From positions 496,001 to 560,000 of the forward strand of contig CP017039.1 in the NCBI GenBank assembly GCA_001717545.1: a DNA stretch of 64,000 nt, written 5' to 3'. Source of the DNA: Anaerolineaceae bacterium oral taxon 439 (GTDB lineage Bacteria; Chloroflexota; Anaerolineae; Anaerolineales; Anaerolineaceae). The position numbers were made by a program, and so were the translations under genes. Below the pieces are notes generated by a model. It worked only from the letters and a program-made list of their open reading frames with translations. It was not told the origin of the DNA and did no database searches. Shown here in pieces: positions 52,279 to 60,760 of the stretch; position 1 is the first letter of the stretch; every line of letters begins with the position of its first letter.

Positions 52279-52472
52279 CGCGCCGCGGGCAGAGGCGCTC
52301 GGTGCAGGGCGCGGCGGTAAAGAAAGTTTAAGCTTTTCCGGCGCGCGTCCGCGTCCGTGGTCATGCCTGCCGGGGCGCCCTCGCCTTTTCCGGCGTTTCC
52401 GTTTAAAATTTAACCTGCTGTCAATTTTTTTTGACGGGGCGGTCGGTTTTTCGTCTGTGATGAGAACTGGGC

Positions 52473-52478
52473 TATAAT
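52473..52478 (+). promoter_or_regulatory. -10 box upstream of the phosphoesterase/kinase-like operon
   Basis: TATAAT at 52473-52478 would start transcription near 52485, 49 bases before the ATG at 52534. The -35 region (TTCGTC) is weak, which suggests activator control. GTCAA-T6-TTGAC at 52420-52435 lies upstream. Confidence 0.45.
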
Positions 52479-52533
52479 GAAACTGAGGAAACGGACGCTT
52501 TTCCTTTGTCGGATCGCGTCAGGCAAAGAATGA

Positions 52534-53361
52534 ATGGGCAAACGACATTTGGTCTTATCGGATATCCACGAAAACAGCGGCAGCCTGCAAAGGATTTTAG
52601 CCGAAGCGCGGAAAACGAACGGCGGATATGACGATATCTGGCTTTTGGGGGATATCCTGGGGCATGCGGACCGGATCAGCGGGAAAGACGCGTTCGATTC
52701 CGACGTCCCGGCCGTGATCGCGCTGATCGAGAACGAGACGAGCGAAGCGGTCTTCGGGAATTGGGAATACTGGCTGACGCATCCGGAGGACGACCGCGTC
52801 AACCCGGCGCAGGAAAAATACCTGGATCAGCTTCAAGGCCTTCGTGCGGGACTGAACGGAACGCTGACTCAGGTCCTGGAGAAGCTGTCGATGAAGTCGA
52901 TGGTGACCGTTACGAAGGAAACGCCGGAATTCACTTTATTCCATGGCTGTACCTTCCGGCTTTACAACGGCGACGGCCATACCGCGGCTCCCTGGGAAAG
53001 CTACCTGTACCCGAAGGAGCTGAACCGCGTTACCCGCGGCCTTTTTGAAAATACGGCGAATTTAACGACGGATCATTTTCTTTTTGGACATACGCACATG
53101 CCGGGATATTTTGTTTATTCGATGCGGACGCTGACGAACGCCTGGATGCAGTTCACCGAGAACTGGCTGGGTGTCGTTTTCCCGTACCGGAACGGCGTTC
53201 AGCGTTTCGGGATCAACCCGGGAAGCGTCGGCGAACGGCGAGCCGGCTTGCCGCGCACGGCGTTAATTGTCGATCAGGAGCGCGCGACGTTCGAGTATGT
53301 CGCCGATCCGAAGTCGCTCTGCGGCGGGAGGAATGGCGCGCGGGCTTTTGGAGGGATATGA
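52534..53361 (+). CDS. Calcineurin-like metallophosphoesterase
   Basis: A 275-residue soluble enzyme. Metal ligands are in LVLSDIHEN (Asp10, His12), LLGDILGH (Asp40), FGNWE (Asn76, in place of GNHD), a His in LFHGCTF, and FGHTHMP (about residue 184); NPGSVGERR follows. The pattern is that of the YfcE/MJ0936-type phosphodiesterases, some of which act on phosphoproteins or cyclic nucleotides. The start overlaps nothing but follows a -10 box by 55 bp. Its TGA overlaps the ATG of the kinase-like gene by 4 bp (53358-53361), so a shared role in phosphate turnover is a strong inference. Confidence 0.9.
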   Translation: MGKRHLVLSDIHENSGSLQRILAEARKTNGGYDDIWLLGDILGHADRISGKDAFDSDVPAVIALIENETSEAVFGNWEYWLTHPEDDRVNPAQEKYLDQLQGLRAGLNGTLTQVLEKLSMKSMVTVTKETPEFTLFHGCTFRLYNGDGHTAAPWESYLYPKELNRVTRGLFENTANLTTDHFLFGHTHMPGYFVYSMRTLTNAWMQFTENWLGVVFPYRNGVQRFGINPGSVGERRAGLPRTALIVDQERATFEYVADPKSLCGGRNGARAFGGI

Positions 53362-56300
53362 AATCCGATAAAATCGATCCGATCGTCGCTGAGATCAGCG
53401 GCGCCCGAATCGGCGATCAATTCGTCGAGCTGACGTATACCGGCGGGAAAAGTCAGGTCAGCGCCGCGTTCGCGTACGAATTCATCGCGCAGTCAGGCGG
53501 CGCGCGATATATCCTGAAATTTTTCGACGCGAAGGACGGACTGAATAACGAAACCAGCGTATTGAAACAGGTTAATCGCCTCTTTCAGACGGAATCGATC
53601 CTTGAATCAAGCGCGGTCAAGCAGATGGGGTACATGCCGGTCCCGACGGTCGTCGGCGATTCGATTGAGCTGTTCAACGACGAATTCATGCGCTCGGTTG
53701 ACCCGAGCGAATATAAGATTTTGCTGGAGACGGCCGCCCGCGGGCAGAGCTGCGAGCGGGAGCTTCCGCCGACGTATTCGGAACGGCTGAAGATCGTCGT
53801 CGAGCTGGCGAAGCTGCTGCGTCTCTGCGCACGGGCGAAGATCGCTTACGTTGATATCAAGCCGCTGGAACACGTTTTCTGGACAACGGGGACGTCCGGA
53901 CGAACGGAGATCACGCTGATCGACTGGGGGAACGCGCGGACCGACGCGACGACGACGCAGCTCGTCGACGATATCCGCAAGTTCTGTACTTTCCTGCCGG
54001 AGCTGATTTACGGGAAAAAGATGCTCGACCTGACGAATAACGGGAAGTACGAATACCCGATTCAGAAAGAGAACGACCGGCGCCTGATTTCGCTGCTGGG
54101 GCAGCTGTCCTTCAATACCAATAATCCGCCGCTGACACAGAAATACGCGCAGCTGGTCGGCGACCTGGTCGCGGGTTCGCTGAACGAAATCCGGCTTCAG
54201 ACGAAGATCGTCGACGTATGGGACGATATCTTACGGATCCTTTTCGAAGCGCAGTCCGCCTTCGAGCGGGATACCGGCGCGATCGTATCCTGGGAATCGC
54301 TCCGTCGGGACGCGGAAGCGGCTTTCAGCGTCGACGCGGACGTTTTCCGGTCCCGCGATTTCGCCCGGCTTTGCGCGCCGCGGCTGACGTCGCTCGCTTC
54401 GTACCGGGCGTGGCTGCTGCCGGCGATGCGTTTTATTCAGACCTGGTATGGGAAGATCGACCTGATCCCGCAGCGCGGTTTTGATGATTGTTCCGAGCGG
54501 ATCTTGGTGAACGATCCGACGGGACTGCAAGACGCGTTTACGAAGGTCGGCGGCGTCATCCGGGCGAAATTCAACCGCATGACGCTGCGCAGCGATTTTT
54601 CGGAAACGCTGCTGGAAAGCCTGACGCACTGCGCCGACGTGATTCAGGCGTGGGAATTCATGAAGGAAATCGAGGACGACAAGATGTCGTCCGGCGTTTT
54701 CCAGGTCACGTTCAGTACGTCGAATTTACGCGTGATCGATCCGCTTTTGGCCGACGCCTATCGGAAACAATGTAAACACAGCGTCGAGATTACCGCTGAG
54801 CGCGCGATCGAATCGGCCCCGTCCGAACCGGAACCCGTTCCTGCGACCGAGGCGGTTATCGAAGGCGAAATTATTCCGGTCGAACCGAAGGCGGCGGAGC
54901 CGCCGCCGGCGTTTAATCGGCGCTCGGCGCAGCTGCTTGACGTGTACCGGAACCTGAAACGCTTTTCACACCTGGCGAATGTCGATTTTTTCCGGGATCT
55001 GAACGATTTTATTACTGAGAATAAGGATTATGAAACCGAAATTGCGGCGCGGCTGTCGCCGGTTTTCGACGGCATGCTCAGCGAGGTGGAGGCCTGGATC
55101 GACGGGATCAGCCCCGACCGCTTTATTGTTCCTGACGCGTTTCTGAACAGCGTCGACTGGCTGCAGAACCTGCCTCCGGCGGTCGAAGGCCTTCGGGTTT
55201 CGGTCCAGGGGTCGGAGCTCTCGATTTTTGAGGCGTTCCAGGACAAGCTGTATACCTGTCAGATTGACCTGGCGCGGGCGGGGAACGCATCGCTCGAGCT
55301 GCGTCAGAATCCGGCGCTCCGCGATTCGGTCGGGCGGATTAAAATGCTGCGGAAAAAGCTGGACAGCGAGAACATGATCCGCTTCCGCCGCCTGCTTCAG
55401 GAGCACGATTACGTCAGCGTTCAGCAGATTATCGACGATCACTATATCGAATTTCCAGAGATGTACGAACGGCTCCGGAACGAAATGGCGTTTCAGGAGC
55501 GGAACGACGAGGATCAGCGGACGCTGGCGATTATTAACACAGTCGTCAATGACCTCTATCACAACAGCGGCAATCTTGAAACCGGGAAGCTCCTGAAAAA
55601 TCAGGGAAATATCCCGTATATTTCGCAGCGTCTTTCCGATTACCGGCAGCGCAACGCGCAGATGATCGAGATGCAGTCCGAATTGATGAATACGAAGGAA
55701 TTCGCGATGCGCGCGGCGCGTTCGATTCAGGAAGGGAAACGGCTGTCGGCGCTGACGATCCTGATCGCGGTCGTTATGCTGATTGTTGGCATCGTGCTGT
55801 TGGCGACGTCGATGTCGCGAAACGTATCCCAGACGCAGATGATCTCCCAGCTCCAGCGTCAGATCAGCGAATATCAGGCGACGAATCAGGCGTTAGCGCA
55901 GCGGCAGGCCGAAGCGACGCCGATCGTGATCGTCGCGACGATGGCTCCGACCGCGGCGGCGGCGACGCCTCCCGCGGACGTACCGGTTGTTATCGTGGGT
56001 CCCGACGCGGGAACGGAAACGGGCGAAAGCGCGGCCGCGGAACCGACGGCCGATCTTTCGAGCGAAAGCGTTCCTCCGATTCAAACGCCGGTCGACGCCG
56101 AAGCGGAAGCGCTCCTCTCCCCCTCGGACAGGCACCTCAACGCGCTTCTCAATCAGCAGGTCCGTTTTACGCTTCCCGGAAATTTAGCGCTTTTCGGCGA
56201 CGCGGAGCTCACCCCGAAGCTTCAGGTCGGAACGGTTACCGACTTCGCGCAGGACGTCGGCGGCAAGCTCGTCGCTTATAACGAAAAAGCGGTTCAGCTC

Positions 56301-56543
56301 GAAATCCCGTTTAATATCTTTAAAGACCGCGTTTCGGCCAGCACGCAGCAGAACGTCCTGAACGCGACGAATATCCGCCGCTACTCGGATACGCCGGGGA
56401 ATACCCCGCTCGTCTTTATCACGATGGTCGACGTTGTGCTGACCGAGCCGATTAAGGACTGTACGGAGGAAGCGACGTCGTTCTGCCACGGTACTTTCTC
56501 CCTTTGGATCGAACGGTCCGGGATCGAAAATTCGATAAAATAG
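53358..56543 (+). CDS. Membrane protein with kinase-like domain and outer domain
   Basis: A 1061-residue protein. Residues 1-300 look like a protein-kinase fold: Lys54 in YILKFFD, a possible helix-C Glu65, catalytic-loop equivalent YVDIKPLEHVFW (Asp166, Lys168, but Glu instead of the usual Asn), and IDWGNA (Asp189) for DFG. The essential Asp and Lys residues are kept, so activity is possible. Residues 300-790 are helical with an acidic Pro-rich linker near 480-520. One transmembrane segment is at about 797-819, then a coiled coil (QTQMISQLQRQISEYQ), an Ala/Pro/Thr-rich stalk and a folded outer domain of about 150 residues. I know no named family with this layout. The next gene starts 23 bp after the stop. 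Confidence 0.65.
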   Translation: MKSDKIDPIVAEISGARIGDQFVELTYTGGKSQVSAAFAYEFIAQSGGARYILKFFDAKDGLNNETSVLKQVNRLFQTESILESSAVKQMGYMPVPTVVGDSIELFNDEFMRSVDPSEYKILLETAARGQSCERELPPTYSERLKIVVELAKLLRLCARAKIAYVDIKPLEHVFWTTGTSGRTEITLIDWGNARTDATTTQLVDDIRKFCTFLPELIYGKKMLDLTNNGKYEYPIQKENDRRLISLLGQLSFNTNNPPLTQKYAQLVGDLVAGSLNEIRLQTKIVDVWDDILRILFEAQSAFERDTGAIVSWESLRRDAEAAFSVDADVFRSRDFARLCAPRLTSLASYRAWLLPAMRFIQTWYGKIDLIPQRGFDDCSERILVNDPTGLQDAFTKVGGVIRAKFNRMTLRSDFSETLLESLTHCADVIQAWEFMKEIEDDKMSSGVFQVTFSTSNLRVIDPLLADAYRKQCKHSVEITAERAIESAPSEPEPVPATEAVIEGEIIPVEPKAAEPPPAFNRRSAQLLDVYRNLKRFSHLANVDFFRDLNDFITENKDYETEIAARLSPVFDGMLSEVEAWIDGISPDRFIVPDAFLNSVDWLQNLPPAVEGLRVSVQGSELSIFEAFQDKLYTCQIDLARAGNASLELRQNPALRDSVGRIKMLRKKLDSENMIRFRRLLQEHDYVSVQQIIDDHYIEFPEMYERLRNEMAFQERNDEDQRTLAIINTVVNDLYHNSGNLETGKLLKNQGNIPYISQRLSDYRQRNAQMIEMQSELMNTKEFAMRAARSIQEGKRLSALTILIAVVMLIVGIVLLATSMSRNVSQTQMISQLQRQISEYQATNQALAQRQAEATPIVIVATMAPTAAAATPPADVPVVIVGPDAGTETGESAAAEPTADLSSESVPPIQTPVDAEAEALLSPSDRHLNALLNQQVRFTLPGNLALFGDAELTPKLQVGTVTDFAQDVGGKLVAYNEKAVQLEIPFNIFKDRVSASTQQNVLNATNIRRYSDTPGNTPLVFITMVDVVLTEPIKDCTEEATSFCHGTFSLWIERSGIENSIK

Positions 56544-56566
56544 GATCGGATTGGAAGCGTCCAGCT

Positions 56567-59500
56567 ATGAGCAAGAAAACAACTTTCGCTGAAATTATCG
56601 AACTGATTCTGGATTGGCAGTTAAAAGAAGCCGGAGACCAGATCGATCAGAACCTGACGTCGCTTTCGACCTCTGACCTGAATAAGCTTCGGCTTCTCCT
56701 GGATCAGTATCGCGGTTATCAGATCGATTTCTCCGAAGCGGTCGCCCGTCTCGACGGCGATCCCGAGCAGTCCGAATTCATCTTGAACCAGATTCCGGAT
56801 AACGTCCGCGTTACCCATCCCGAATATCAGGTTCTCATGCGCAATATTCAGGCGTTCCGCGATCAGTCGGCGCTTAAAAAAGCGGAAGCGCTGGTCGGGA
56901 AAGCGGCGGAATATATCCAGATCGAGTTCAACCCGACGCGGGCGGAGGAGGCGATCGAAAACGCGCAGCGGACGTATCCCAACTGGGATCAGGTTTCGTC
57001 GCTGCGGATGAAGATTCATTCCACGCTGGACCTTGTCGGGAAGTTTTCGAAAGGCCTCTCGATTCAGAAGGAAGTCAGCGCGCTGCGCGAGAAGGGCGGG
57101 CTCGCCTCGTATCAGAAAGCCATGCGCCTGATTAATGAGTATGCGACGCTGGGGCTGGAAAAGCTGGGGATTAAGCTTTTCGACGCGGAGATGGAGCGCG
57201 AGGAGCTTTTGAAGATGATTACCCGCGCTGAGGGGGAAAGCTGGACCCATCGTCTCAGCGGCGACGATCAGGATCTCGAAGAAATCCTGAAACTCGAGCA
57301 GTCGATTCGTTCGCTGGAAGACGCCGAAACGAAAAACGTCCGCGTCCTGTATAACAACAACGCCCGGTTGATGAATTTATTACTGGCGGAAATCGGGACG
57401 CTCGATTTATCGTCGGAGCGCGCGATTCAGGCGGATAAACGGATCGGCGAGCTTCGCGAAAAGAACAGTAAACTTAAAGAGGAAGCGATTCTGGACGTCG
57501 CGAACCGCGGAAACGGATATTACGAACTGGCGCTCAAAGCGTTCGAAATAGGCGAGTTCGCGACCGCGGAGGACAACCTTCGCTTAGCGCTCGAAGCCGG
57601 AACGAGCGATTCGACGTACGCAGAGGGGGAATATCTCGGGAATATCGAGCTCCCGAAGGAAACGGTCGCCCGGATTCAGGAGCTTTCCGATCGGCTTCGG
57701 GAAGCCAGGGCGCAGCGGGAAAAGTTCGGGTTCCGGCTGAACGAGATTCGGAAGGCATACAGCGACGAGAAATTCGAATCTGTTTCCGAGCTGGAAAACT
57801 GGCTCGCGGAGATCAGCGTTTTTTACCGGCTTGACGCCGCGACGCCGGGGCTGGCCGATTTCAGGCGCGAATTAACCGAAAAGCTGGAGCGGATGCGGTC
57901 GTTTTCGCTTGATCTGGAAACCGAGAAGGTCGCGCGGGCGCTTGATGAAGGCAACTTTGACGGCGCTTCGGAGACGATCGAAGCGCTTCAGGAACTCAAG
58001 GGCGCCCTGACCGCTTCGGACCGCGAGAGCCTGAAGCGGCTCGAAGAGCGGGTCAGGAAGCTCCGCGATACCAGGGCCGCGGCCGATCCCAGCGTGGCAG
58101 AGATGGATCGCCTGTATGAAAAGGCGGTCGCCTCGCTCCAGCTCGCTGAGCCGGAACACGAGGCCTATCGCGCGGCTTTCGCGGCGGTTGAGGCGCGGTA
58201 CCGGGAAGCCTGGATCGACGTCCCGCTGAAGCTCAGCCGGCAATTTTCGCACCAGGACGCGATCCTTTCCGTGATTGCGGAGAAAAGCGAGGCGGTCGCC
58301 GCGGCCCAGCGCGCCGTTGAGGCCGGACGGGTCACGGAAGCGGACGCTGCTGCGCTGAACGAGCTGAGCGATTCAGCGCTGGCGGAATTCCCTGCGTATA
58401 AAACACTGCGGAAAAAGGCGAACCGGTTATCCGTGCGTAAGGAAGATCATATCATGCAGGACAAGAAGGAAGAAACGACGGTGGCGGACGCCGGGCGGGA
58501 AGCGGCGGCCCCATTCGAAATCAAGACGCGCCGGCAGCGTATTTTCGAAACGCTTTACGCGTTCGACAGTGGGGATTCCTACGCGGAAGCCGCCGATTTT
58601 ATCGAGCGGACGCTGACCGAGGAGGAGAAAGAGGATCCGGCGATTAAATTCGAAATCGATCGGATTTATCAGGCAAACCGGACGAAACAGGCGAAATTCT
58701 ACTATTCGCAGGCGGGAGAAGCGTTGGAACGCCGCGATTACGAGGACGCGGAGGATTTCGCGACGCTTTCGCTGAACGAATTGAATACGGTAAACGCCGC
58801 GCAGCTTTTAGCGGAGGTGAAGAACCGCAGAGAGGCGCAGGAGCGTTCGCTTTCGGAAATCGACGAGTTTATCGAGCTGGAGCTTGACGGATCGAAGCCG
58901 CTTTCGGAAGAGGACATCGAGACGATCCGGCGGATTTCCGACAGAATCGAATCTTTCGGTTCGTTTGAGTCGTTCGACGGGAACGGACGGAGTCGGCTGG
59001 AAACCGCGGACAACCGGATCAAGCGGCTCAAGAATCAGGAAGCGCTCGATTTTTCGAACCTGATGCGCCGGTTTGAGACCTGGGTCATGACCGGGGAGGA
59101 AGGACTCCAGAACGCCGAAGAGGTTTTAGACGCGGTCGAGAAACGGGCCTGGATCGAGAATCACCGGCAGGAGATTTTCGAAGCGCGCCTCAGGATCGAC
59201 GAGGTCCGCAATACGAATCAGGCGCTGGAAATCCTGATCCGGCAGGCGGACCAGTTTATTAAAATCGGCGATTTCAGGTCGGCTGGACGAATAATAAACT
59301 CTTTCAATACCGAAAATATCGCCGCCTGGCCCGACTGGCTTTCGATCCGGCATGATAACGCGTCGCTCCGGATCGAGGAGCTGAAAACGCGCTATGACGA
59401 CGTCGTGGCGCAGTTCGCCCGTGACGAGTCCGGATCCTCGCCGATTCTCGACGCGGTTCGGAACGTGCTCGATCCGGAGACGGGCGGAGCGGACGCGATT

Positions 59501-60562
59501 TCCGGCCTGTTGAACCGGCTGACGCTGATGAAAGGGACGCTGGAAAAAGAGATCGAGGTCGATCCGGAAGTTAACCCGTATCCAAAGCAGTGCGGCTTCC
59601 TGATCGATACGCTGCGTTGGGCGTCGTCGATCGACGACGCGATCAGCCCCTCGTTCACGAAAACGTCTGAGCTGACGCCGGAAGCGATTTTTTCGCTTCG
59701 GCGCGTTGGACGCGATTTAACGGAGCGCATTCCATCGGGATTGGGCTCGCTTCAGGGCGCGTTCGACGAACGGTTGAAATGGCTCGAAACCCGGTCGCAG
59801 GCCGCGCAGATCCTCACGTCGGTCCGGGAAAGTCAGAAGCGCGGCGCGAAACGGGACGGCAGGTCGCAGACGGTCGATCAGGACCTGGCGGCGCTTGGGA
59901 CGATGGCGCTGACCGAGCGGGAAGCGAAAACGCTCGGCGAGCTTCAGGGCGAACGAAAAAAGCGGCGACGGGCCGGCGGGATCCTGATCGCGATTCTATT
60001 GGCGATCCTGACGTTGATTGTGGGACTGTACTATTATTCGCCGAAGCTGATTATGATGTTGACGCCGACGCCGACGGTGACCTCGACGGTTACGCTGACG
60101 CCGACCGCGACGCTGACGCCGACGGATACGCTCGAACCAACGGCGACGGGAACCGCGACGGCGACGCCTGAGCCGACGGCGACGATAACGCTGACGCCCG
60201 AACCGACGATCGCGCCGATCTCCGGGCAGGTCAGGCGGAAGCGCATTGGCGTATACGCGCTTCCGACGGGGCTGAGCGTGAATCTTTCCAACGGGCATCT
60301 TGCCGTGGATTCGCCGATCGAGATCCTGCGCTATTGTCAGCCGACCGGGACGCGCGATTATTGGGTCCTCGTCCGCTATCCGAGCGCGGAGCGGAATAAC
60401 GGATGGGTCTGGGCGTATATTGGCGACGTGGGACAGAGTAATATCTCGATTCAGCCGACGGACGTTCCGGTGAACGAGGCGTTGGAGATGTATCCCGCGG
60501 GGTTCAGGATCCCCTGTCCGCTTGACCCGAACGAGGTCATGCCGGACCAGCCGCCGGGTTAA
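56567..60562 (+). CDS. Giant helical membrane-anchored protein with SH3b-like end
   Basis: A 1331-residue protein I cannot name. Residues 1-1137 are almost all charged helix, with TPR- or spectrin-like spacing (many units such as YYELALKAFEIGEFATAEDNLRLALEAG and YYSQAGEALERRDYEDAEDFATLSLNEL). One transmembrane segment follows at about 1138-1160 (GGILIAILLAILTLIVGLYYY), then a Thr/Pro stalk of about 45 residues and an SH3b-like outer domain (RKRIGVYALPTGLSVNLSNG to NGWVWAYIGDVG). The cytoplasmic part probably serves as scaffold or TPR-type docking surface for the kinase-like partner. ATG 56567 is chosen over 56504, which overlaps the previous gene. Confidence 0.6.
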   Translation: MSKKTTFAEIIELILDWQLKEAGDQIDQNLTSLSTSDLNKLRLLLDQYRGYQIDFSEAVARLDGDPEQSEFILNQIPDNVRVTHPEYQVLMRNIQAFRDQSALKKAEALVGKAAEYIQIEFNPTRAEEAIENAQRTYPNWDQVSSLRMKIHSTLDLVGKFSKGLSIQKEVSALREKGGLASYQKAMRLINEYATLGLEKLGIKLFDAEMEREELLKMITRAEGESWTHRLSGDDQDLEEILKLEQSIRSLEDAETKNVRVLYNNNARLMNLLLAEIGTLDLSSERAIQADKRIGELREKNSKLKEEAILDVANRGNGYYELALKAFEIGEFATAEDNLRLALEAGTSDSTYAEGEYLGNIELPKETVARIQELSDRLREARAQREKFGFRLNEIRKAYSDEKFESVSELENWLAEISVFYRLDAATPGLADFRRELTEKLERMRSFSLDLETEKVARALDEGNFDGASETIEALQELKGALTASDRESLKRLEERVRKLRDTRAAADPSVAEMDRLYEKAVASLQLAEPEHEAYRAAFAAVEARYREAWIDVPLKLSRQFSHQDAILSVIAEKSEAVAAAQRAVEAGRVTEADAAALNELSDSALAEFPAYKTLRKKANRLSVRKEDHIMQDKKEETTVADAGREAAAPFEIKTRRQRIFETLYAFDSGDSYAEAADFIERTLTEEEKEDPAIKFEIDRIYQANRTKQAKFYYSQAGEALERRDYEDAEDFATLSLNELNTVNAAQLLAEVKNRREAQERSLSEIDEFIELELDGSKPLSEEDIETIRRISDRIESFGSFESFDGNGRSRLETADNRIKRLKNQEALDFSNLMRRFETWVMTGEEGLQNAEEVLDAVEKRAWIENHRQEIFEARLRIDEVRNTNQALEILIRQADQFIKIGDFRSAGRIINSFNTENIAAWPDWLSIRHDNASLRIEELKTRYDDVVAQFARDESGSSPILDAVRNVLDPETGGADAISGLLNRLTLMKGTLEKEIEVDPEVNPYPKQCGFLIDTLRWASSIDDAISPSFTKTSELTPEAIFSLRRVGRDLTERIPSGLGSLQGAFDERLKWLETRSQAAQILTSVRESQKRGAKRDGRSQTVDQDLAALGTMALTEREAKTLGELQGERKKRRRAGGILIAILLAILTLIVGLYYYSPKLIMMLTPTPTVTSTVTLTPTATLTPTDTLEPTATGTATATPEPTATITLTPEPTIAPISGQVRRKRIGVYALPTGLSVNLSNGHLAVDSPIEILRYCQPTGTRDYWVLVRYPSAERNNGWVWAYIGDVGQSNISIQPTDVPVNEALEMYPAGFRIPCPLDPNEVMPDQPPG
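60058..60212 (+). repeat. Coding microrepeat for a Thr/Pro stalk
   Basis: Imperfect ACGCCGACG-type units encode the TPTPTVTSTVTLTPT-like stalk of the giant protein. Such stalks span the cell wall or outer layer and are common in Anaerolineae exported proteins. Replication slippage could change stalk length. Confidence 0.75.
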
Positions 60563-60712
60563 GCCGCGGCGCGATCGGTTCTTTTTCTCTGCGATCGATG
60601 AACTGGGGCGTGCGGAAGCTGGAACGACGCTTTCGCGCGCTCTTTTTGAAGGAATGAGAAGCTTTGCGGAGCGGATCGGTTCCCGAGGTGTCGGACGGAT
60701 GGGACCAGAGGG

Positions 60713-60721
60713 TGATATAAT
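60713..60721 (+). promoter_or_regulatory. Extended -10 promoter of gyrA
   Basis: TGATATAAT (TGn followed by TATAAT, 60716-60721) is a perfect extended -10 element, which needs little -35 contact; none is seen. Transcription would start near 60728, 33 bases before the gyrA ATG. The gap 60563-60712 shows nothing else. Confidence 0.62.
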
Positions 60722-60760
60722 TAATCCGTTAAATTTTAAAGATTGAGCGCACGGACTTAT

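Noticed and set aside
60058-60212. Short-period repeats considered as CRISPR or satellite
   Set aside because: The units are 6-9 bp, in frame and code for a Thr/Pro stalk; there are no spacers of constant length.
60522-60746. 74-codon ORF between the giant protein and gyrA
   Set aside because: It begins inside the previous gene, has no ribosome site, and its end covers the gyrA promoter.
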